A stretch of DNA of 64,000 nt from Siphonodentalium dalli (Eukaryota > Mollusca > Scaphopoda > Gadilida > Siphonodentaliidae): positions 144,603,950-144,667,949 of the forward strand of contig CP136063.1 of the NCBI GenBank assembly GCA_032622095.1, read 5' to 3'. How positions within the stretch are numbered: position 1 is the first letter of the stretch; the number at the start of each line of letters is the position of its first letter. The notes below the pieces were generated by a model, which saw only the letters and a program-made list of their open reading frames with translations, did not search any database and was not told where the DNA came from. The position numbers were made by a program, and so were the translations under genes. Of this stretch, positions 57,262-64,000 are shown piece by piece.

Positions 57262-57386
57262 CGGTTCTTGAATGTCTACATTACATCAGGCATTGGCTCA
57301 ATTTCAAACGGTTACTAATTGTGTATAAATTCTACTATAAACTGGCACCGTCCTACCTGGCTGAATTGATTACTTTTTTACTTTAA
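57262..57386 (+). pseudogene. Short RT C-terminal fragment of a second non-LTR element
   Basis: Forward frame reads ECLHYIRHWLNFKRLLIVYK, then FYYKLAPSYLAELITFLL and a stop. This is the familiar LHWLP-x-R-x2-F/Y-K-x-L-L-x3-YK-x-L-x-G-LAPxYLxEL segment that follows the RT domain of CR1/jockey-like elements. It lies on the opposite strand to the larger retroelement at 58118-60777. Only about 40 residues survive. Confidence 0.6.
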
Positions 57387-58117
57387 ACATATTTTATTCG
57401 TATATAAATATACAAAAGGGATCGGGGCACAAGTTATTTCAACTTAGGTAGTCCCTCTCCCGTACAAAATTGACAATACATTGTTATAAGATGACAGAAA
57501 GGCGATAACAGAGACGTTTGTACATGGTGAGAAAACAATTTGAATTTGCATTATGTCGAATAACATCTTTCAGCGTATGCTTATGGATTACCAATTAGAA
57601 CGAGCATAAATATGTGCATATCTATATCTATTGTGATATTTAAGGAAGATGTAAATATAGATTTCAAGGCTATGTATGTATCAAACATTTGACTGTAAGG
57701 TTAAGCTAAATTTGTATAGTAGTGAATTTGGCGATTCGCCAGATGACGCCCTTGACAGTTACGCTGGAAGAAATTATTGATGTGTATACAAATGGTGCAT
57801 GGATGTGGCAATCCGAATGAGGGAGGGGTGTCTAGCAATGTTTGTATTTGGTGTATATTGAGCGATTTGTGGTTGACATTGGATTGTTGCTATATGTCAA
57901 CGCAGCCAGACGTTCATGAATCGAAGCGTTTTGTCGCAGCGATATACTGTTGCACTATTTGGAAAAACCTTATATTCTCCGGAATTGAGATGTACGATAT
58001 CCCGAAAAGAAACTGATCGATGTCGGTTATAATGAAGGTATCGCGGTTTAACTTATCGTCAAGTTCCAACCGTTCATTTTGATATACAGGGCACATAAAA
58101 CAGAAATGGTATGCATC
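57387..58117. other. 3' region of the minus-strand retrotransposon and flank
   Basis: Immediately below the ORF end, minus-strand translation still shows CSCGNP ... HTISVLCALY in shifted frames, a decayed C-CG-H-C knuckle. The rest is probably 3' UTR; no poly-A or microsatellite tail was recognised to fix the end. Confidence 0.45.
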
Positions 58118-60777
58118 TTATAAAGGGTTCCCACAACTGCAAGCAGGACTTTCGGCTATGTAGTTTTGATACATATCAGCACGAAGATCACTGCACCCGT
58201 TTCGAATTCGGGAATGTATCATATTATATCGTCTGAGACCTGAATAAAAGTGAGGGCTCACGGGATTTGGGGGTTTGTATACGAGTCGTAAATTGAATTT
58301 GAAGTCAGAGAAAGGGACAACGTCGGTCATTTCAGTTGGGATTTTGTTCCAATCAGCTATCGCCGAGGGCAAAAAGGACTTTTTGTAGTGCTCAGTGTGG
58401 CATCGGTAAGAATAGAATTTTCCCGGGCGTCTGAAATTATAACTTGAGACCTGGCTAGCTCTGGGTGGGAGGATGGTAGATAGGTAATTTGGCGATTCAT
58501 TTTTTACTATTTTGTAAATCACTTCAAGCTTGTGGTATTGGCGCCGCGTTTACAAAGAAAGCCACCTACCTCCTGCAGGACACCAAAATTAGAAACCGAG
58601 CGTGTCAGTCCAGAGACTATACGGCCAGCATCTGTATGGAGGCGGTCGAGCTTGTCTAATAGGTAACGCGGTGCGCAGTCCCATACAACATCAGAATAAT
58701 CGAATAGTGGTAATATATAAGTTTTGTATATCTTTTCGAGCGTTTTTCTGTCGAGTTGATATTTAAATCGCCTCAACTGGGCCAGACGAGAGGCGATCCT
58801 CTTCACTGTACTTTCTATATGAATGTTCCAGTCTAGATTTTGTTGTAGTTCAAGACCAAGGTGTTTATGAGATTCCACAAAGCTGATAGGGTCGTTTATA
58901 AATTTAAGGTTTGGTATTTCTGGAGAGGGTGGGGTCAACGAGAAAGACATACCTACGGTTTTGGATGGGTTAAAGCTCACGAGCCAGTTTTTTGATCAGG
59001 TCGTTATTTTCGTCAAATCGTTATTCATAATTTTAGAAAGTTCATCCAGATCCCAGTGGCTGCTCATAATACAAGTATCATCTGCGTACATTCTCGTGAT
59101 GGAGTCAATATTATCTGCTAAATCGTTTATATAGACGAGGAATAAAAAAGGGCCCAGAATATATCCCTGGGGGACTCCTGTGGGGACAACCTCGTAGCTG
59201 GAAAAGGTATTATTTATCAGGACTCTTTGTTTTCTGTTTAATAGATAGTCTTCGATCCATTGTAATGTCTGACCCTCCACACCGTAGCGTTGAAGTTTGT
59301 AAATCAGCCCCTTGTGCCATACTCTTTCAAATGCTTTGGATATGTCACAAAATATGCCGCATGTGAAGAGGCCTTTATCGATAGATTGACAGATATTGTG
59401 GTATAGGTCTATTAATTGGTATGTGGTATTGTGACCAGAGAGAAATCCGGATTGATGAAAGTACAAGAGTTTATTTTCTAAGAAGAAGGCACTTATCTGT
59501 TTCAAGACAACCTTCTCAAAGACTTTGGCTAGGCATGGTAGCAATGAGATCGGGTGGTAATTTTTGGGGTCAGCGGGGTCTTCTTTTTTGAAAATTGGGA
59601 TAACATTAGCTAGTTTCCATAATTCTGGGAATTTCGCACTATTGATCGATTTCTTAAATAAGAGGACTAACGGCTTTGATATTGAACTTGAAGTTTCGTG
59701 GAGCATTCTGACACTGATTCCGTCGTGGCCATGAGCTTTATTCAATTTTAAAGATTTGATAGCTGTTTCAACATCTGATTCCACAAAAGACAATTCTGGC
59801 ATCAGCTGTTTGCTTCGAGTGTGAAAGAGGGGAGGGGTATGCGCAGAATCGTTTATAGTGGAGTTTGATATAAAGCTCATATTTAAAATTTTAGCTTTTT
59901 CAGAATCATCTGACGCATATGTTTTCCCACTGGCATTTGTGGTTCCAGTGGCGCTATATAGAGGAGGGATATTATTCACTTTCTTTTTATTTAGGAGATG
60001 GTTAACAAGCTGCCAGAAATCACGGGGGTTTGGGGAGTCTTTTATTCTGTCTCCCAAATCATCAGCAAATTTTATTTTGGCGTATTTTTTCATGTTATTA
60101 ACTTTATTCCTTGATTGTTTATATGCCCGCCATGAAACTTGGTTGTTGATTTTTAATGCCTTTGCTCTGAGTCTATCTCGCTTGCGTAACTCTATTCTAA
60201 TCTCCGAAGTGAACCAAATTTTATCTTTGGGGCGGATTGTCACGTTAAGTTGTGGTATAATTCTGTCCATGATTGATAGGAAAGTAGATTGGAATATTTT
60301 GACCGCCGAATCGATATCAGGGGCCGCGTTGATAAGGTCTTCCCAATGTACATCATTTAGCAAGCAGTTCGCTCGCTGGAAATTAGCTTTTTTATAATTC
60401 CATACTTTTCTCTGGAAAGCGGAGACTGTGGGGCAGTCGAAAGATATTGTTGCATAAACACCCAAGTGGTCTGAAACTCCGAGGTTTAAAACATCGCAAT
60501 CCAATACATGAAGTGATTTACTGATAATAATAGGATCGAGTAGTGTGATAGTCCTACTGGTAACTCTTGTTGGGTCTTTTATCACATTTACCAAGCTATA
60601 TGCGTCTGAAATTAGCTTTATTTTGGAGGTACTCACGAGGTAATTAGAATTATAGTCTCCAGTGAGTACTATATTTTCAGAGATGTCAAGTGCATCAGAA
60701 ATTGAGGAGTCCAGAAGGTCCCAATAATTATGGCTAAAAAATTGGTCTGACCTGTATGATACCCCAATTGATTGCAA
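58118..60777 (-). pseudogene. Non-LTR retrotransposon ORF2 (endonuclease C-terminus, reverse transcriptase), 5'-truncated
   Basis: The frame opens inside the APE-type endonuclease: YRSDQFFSHNYWDLLDSSIS, NIVLTGDYNSN (GDxN box) and GVSDHLGVYAT (SDH box); the N-terminal half is missing. RT blocks follow: LKLNKAHGHDGISVRMLHE, LWKLANVIPIFKKEDPADPK, NYHPISLLPCLAKVFEKV, FSGH-type LSGHNTTYQLIDL, GIFCDISKAFERVWHKGLI, VPTGVPQGYILGPFLFLVYI and MYADDTCIMSS (catalytic YADD intact). A single TGA, probably from TGG, interrupts at 58993-58995 before SKNWLVSFNPSKT. One frameshift near 58550 precedes VIYKIVKNESPNYLSTILPP. It is of the jockey/CR1 type, which reverse-transcribes its own RNA at a nicked target. 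A young but inactive copy in the long intron between exons 1 and 2. Confidence 0.88.
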
Positions 60778-62390
60778 ACTATATGAACCGGCCTATCATC
60801 TAAGGTCCTAAAATGCGCGTCATCTTGTAATGAATGCCAGTGACCTCAAAACGGGCGGTGATGGGGAATTTTCCACCCAATCCGCATAACATTATCATAC
60901 AATGACGCTCATTTTTTTACCATCCACAGATACTGTATAGCCCATCGAGCCAAATTACGTTATATAAAACATATAATAACGAACCAAATCCGGACGCTTT
61001 GGGTCGTATATAGGCTATATCTGATTTTTGACGTCAACAATTATTAACTAATACGACGCTCCATTTTTTTTATTTTGGGAGCGCGAATGTTGCACAGTAG
61101 ATCGGTGGGCCTAAAGCATTATTGTCACAAATCAGTCGATGTGCAACATTCTCCTATTTATATAAACGTCGCCCCACCTGTTCTGTATATATATATGCTT
61201 TTATAGGCTGGAGAGTCATGCCAGCATAGTATATAAAATTATATCACTTTCAATCTCTTGTCCACTATGCATGTACCATGAGGGTTGTTTCACACATGCT
61301 GACCAGTGCTCGGTAACAACTAGGAGCATAACATCATTTATTTGTTTTTATTTATAAGGGAAAGTAGGTCCATAATGAATTCCTAACGGGTCTACTCCGG
61401 CACTCTACTGGATCAAATCATAAATAAACTAAAAGCACCACAACTCAACACGATCTACGTGTATCTCAAATCTTTATTTTCCAACTGATGCACAGCAGTT
61501 GATCAATACTGTATGGTTCTGTAGAAACTATACCGTGCGAAAGGAAATAATTATTTTCTTGAATAGAATGAAAACACATACTTATGAACAAAGCAGAAAA
61601 TACATTCAGTTCCACGCGAATTCGATCAATGGTGAAAGTTACACGATGACGTTGTTTGTCGACTATCGTTGAAATTGACATGATGACATGTTATGATTGA
61701 AATGAACATCCTCCCCCAGCACGCCAAGTAATATAGGCCTAATGGTTAGTTTCAGTTCCATGCACTCTCGACAAAATATATAACTATTTCTATTTACCCC
61801 ACCAAACATAAGCCTTATGCATGTGAATATTATTTGGTGGGAATCTATAAAGTGATTTTAACAAGAATTGTTTTAAACGCTACATGCAGAAACCCCTATG
61901 TGATTGTTTTAGCTTTGGTTCGTTAATTACGCTTGCGTATGATCATATCACCGAACTGACGGGCACAAAATTATGATTATACTGACGAAATAACGGAGAT
62001 ATTCAGAAATTAAACAAAAATAATAGCATTTAAAATAACAAAATGTTTCTTTTTTTTATATTGACGGAGATATTCATAACTGAGATAGTCATAAATTTAT
62101 ATAACGGAGATATTCATAACTGAAAAAGAACTGATTTTAAATAATGGATATATCTAGGGCAGCTCGTGAATTTAATGTATAGCTCAAAAAAAGAACATGT
62201 CGGTGGTCGAAAAGTATGTGATAGCTTTTAGAGAAAGGGTTATGATTGGATCGAATTGAAAGGGTTGCATGTTATATGAACGGAAATCAGTGAATGTGTC
62301 ACTCAAAGATGTAAAACAATCATACCGGTACGTAATTGTATATACTCGTTTAAAAAAAAAGAATGGTATATATATCTCATCGTTACTTAC
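60778..62390. other. No gene recognised (intron)
   Basis: Near 61570-61720 lies a fragment related to 23140-23345. Four phrases ATAACGGAGATATTCA(T/G)AA recur at 61990-62120, a small degenerate repeat. Confidence 0.4.
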
Positions 62391-62446
62391 CTGTATAATG
62401 GGTGATACTATGAACAGGATGACTGTTATTGGTCGTCCCATGGTGC
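62391..62446 (-). CDS. Exon 1 (first coding exon) of the secreted-protein gene: signal peptide
   Basis: ATG at 62441 (minus) opens MGRPITVILFIVSPIIQ, a charged start then a hydrophobic core, as in a cleavable signal peptide. The exon ends ATACAG|GTAAGTAACG in phase 0, an ideal donor. Five bases before the ATG is an acceptor, TTTTCTTTAACAG, so a further 5' untranslated exon must lie upstream, beyond what I can identify. The phase-0 end joins the phase-0 34-nt exon 12.2 kb away, which continues the hydrophobic stretch. Promoter not identified. Confidence 0.7.
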
Positions 62447-62956
62447 CTGTTAAAGAAAATCAAACGCCTTCTACATCTTAATTAATTACAGAATGTCTTC
62501 TGCGTCCATTCTAATTACACTCGATATATATATATGTTGCATTAAATCAGTGAAATCGGTGAATACATGAAAACCTAGGGATTATGTGAAATCAATAAAC
62601 AGTTTGTTTAAACATATGTTATTTGTAGTATAATACAAAAATGGATAATAAACAGGCCAGTGATTACACGTAATTACTGAAATTGTCAGGCATTTCACGA
62701 AAACACTAAAAGTGGCTCACTTATGATTGATGTGCAATGTACATGTATACCGTCATTCTTTTCAAACTACAGAAAACTATTAAGCAGAGATGCGTAGACT
62801 ACTGTCAATTGTCCCATTCAAAGTGTTATTTCTTGGATAAAGATTCCACATTCATATCGCACATCAGTGTATAGATCATGCCATTAATCTCTATAATCCA
62901 GCTATATACGACGTAGATATCACACTCACCAGAACAAAACCTGGAAATAATTTGAT
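62447..62956. other. Upstream flank of exon 1
   Basis: Presumably 5' intron; nothing recognised. Confidence 0.35.
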
Positions 62957-63790
62957 GTAAGGGTGGACACACACTTGTATGTAAGGGTGGATACACATTT
63001 GTATGTAATTTCTGTATGTAAAATCCATGTATTTTACATGATCACACCAATCATTGATAGCATTAATCACCTGCGCGCGATCGGTTCATTTCAACGGGCG
63101 AGACCGGTGAGTATAGTTATATAAGCCATTGACTGCTATTAAGAAATTTAAGGCCAGTCATAAACATGTCTTCTTTCGTGGATGCCGAAATGAATAAATC
63201 ATGTCGGATATCTGTTTCTGTTTTTCACGAGTTTTAATTAATTTCGAAAAGTGGATTTGAGTCCGTCGATTTTATATACTTGATATGTTTCTTGGAAACA
63301 GGGTCATCCAAATCAAAATGTGATAACATTCAATTGGGATTCCCATGCAGATATCGATTACAGTGCCAAAAAATTAATGCAGGTACAGCATTGAAATTAA
63401 AGAGTGACACCCCCATCTTTCACCAATAATTTACATAACAGTATAATTTGTTTCTCAAGCCAAAGGTTGAACAAGTTACTAACTGTCAAAATTTTAGCCT
63501 GTACAGACTTGAATTATAACATTTTCGACCATAAGCCAAGATTGGGGAGGGGCTGGTTCTCGAAAGCTTCGAATAACTAAGGGATTTAGTTGAATGCATC
63601 AGCCATGATTATCTGAGCAAGAATGTACAATATAATGTTTTACGTAAATATGCCATAGTCTTGTTTATACATGTATAACACAAGAGAGGAAAGGTGACGT
63701 AGTTGGGAACTTGTAGTTAGACAACCCTTCCCGATTTAATCACTCGTAGCAAACATACACGACAGACATGGCTGTCAACTACAATATTTA
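62957..63790. mobile_element. TIR element family A, copy 3 (partial)
   Basis: It begins with a doubled tip, TAAGGGTGGACACACACTTG then TAAGGGTGGATACACATTTG, and continues in the same order as copy 1 through ACACCAATCATTGATAGCAT, TCGATTTTATATACTTGAT and AATTAATGCAGGTACAGCAT to ATGGCTGTCAACTACAATAT. Some blocks of copy 1 are deleted. The distal end was not found before the window closes. Confidence 0.8.
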
Positions 63791-64000
63791 ATAAGGAGTG
63801 TCTTCATGTCAGCGGGACTAACTGTGCTGCATGCAGGGACGTAGCTTGGTGGTCTCCGTTGGGGGTGTCCACCTTGGGATATTCCAACTACACCCCTCCC
63901 TTGAATCATAATCAGACCAAACACAAGTTTTGCATAATTCCATTTGCACTCCCGCCCTTGCACCCTAATATACTATTATCCTATATATGCATAAACCATG
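63791..64000. other. No recognised feature
   Basis: Short unassigned sequence to the window edge. Confidence 0.35.

Noticed and set aside
59858-60397. 179-codon plus-strand ORF
   Set aside because: It lies wholly antisense to the retrotransposon ORF2, whose RT and endonuclease motifs are unmistakable on the minus strand.

Overview
The window looks like non-coding, transposon-rich DNA from an invertebrate animal. It is AT-rich and full of minisatellites, palindromes and decayed mobile elements. Genes are sparse, with introns longer than 10 kb and ordinary GT-AG splice sites. Helitron-type repeats made of a 122-bp tandem unit with a TCTG microsatellite resemble the 'pearl/HINE' elements known from bivalves, so a mollusc is my best guess. 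That is an inference, not a proof.

The one gene that looks functional lies on the minus strand. Four exons are supported, running right to left: a signal-peptide exon (62391-62446), a 34-nt exon (50196-50229), a 278-nt exon (48015-48292) and an exon near 36030-36177. All junctions have good splice signals and compatible phases (one acceptor is ambiguous). The product is a secreted, cysteine-containing protein with faint ZP-domain character, and it runs out of view after the fourth exon. Most of the rest of the window is its introns or flank.

From left to right: a palindrome (1-126); a minisatellite (0.65-1.4 kb); a foldback element with a 10-bp target duplication (2.86-4.36 kb); a 0.73-kb tandem duplication carrying two hairpins (5.4-6.9 kb); four head-to-tail Helitron-like units (6.96-9.97 kb); a tRNA-like fragment and a reverse-transcriptase tail (11-13.2 kb); a minisatellite (14-14.85 kb); a roughly 2-kb inverted repeat (15.2-16.9 and 19.6-21.8 kb) around a Ty3/gypsy gag-protease relic; more palindromes and a retroelement tail (22-28.5 kb); several tandem arrays (28.5-33.3 kb); a small TIR element with a 9-bp target duplication (34 kb); and three copies of one TIR family (37.1-40.5, 44.1-45.6 and 63 kb). 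The first of those copies holds a nested piggyBac-like element. An intron-containing Crypton-like recombinase pseudogene lies at 41.2-43.2 kb, two large palindromes at 47 kb, and a Helitron 10 bp from an exon at 49.4-50.2 kb. A 3.9-kb TIR element carrying a decayed member of a widespread uncharacterised protein family follows at 51.3-55.2 kb, and a non-LTR retrotransposon at 58.1-60.8 kb.

The most unusual signals are: (i) palindromes whose stems carry CGAG in the same orientation on both arms, which would form tandem G-A mismatches when folded; (ii) two TTAA insertions proven by an empty site in a second copy within this window; and (iii) terminal repeats around the uncharacterised protein family, implying that family is a transposon product. 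All reading is by eye; no alignment or database search was run.
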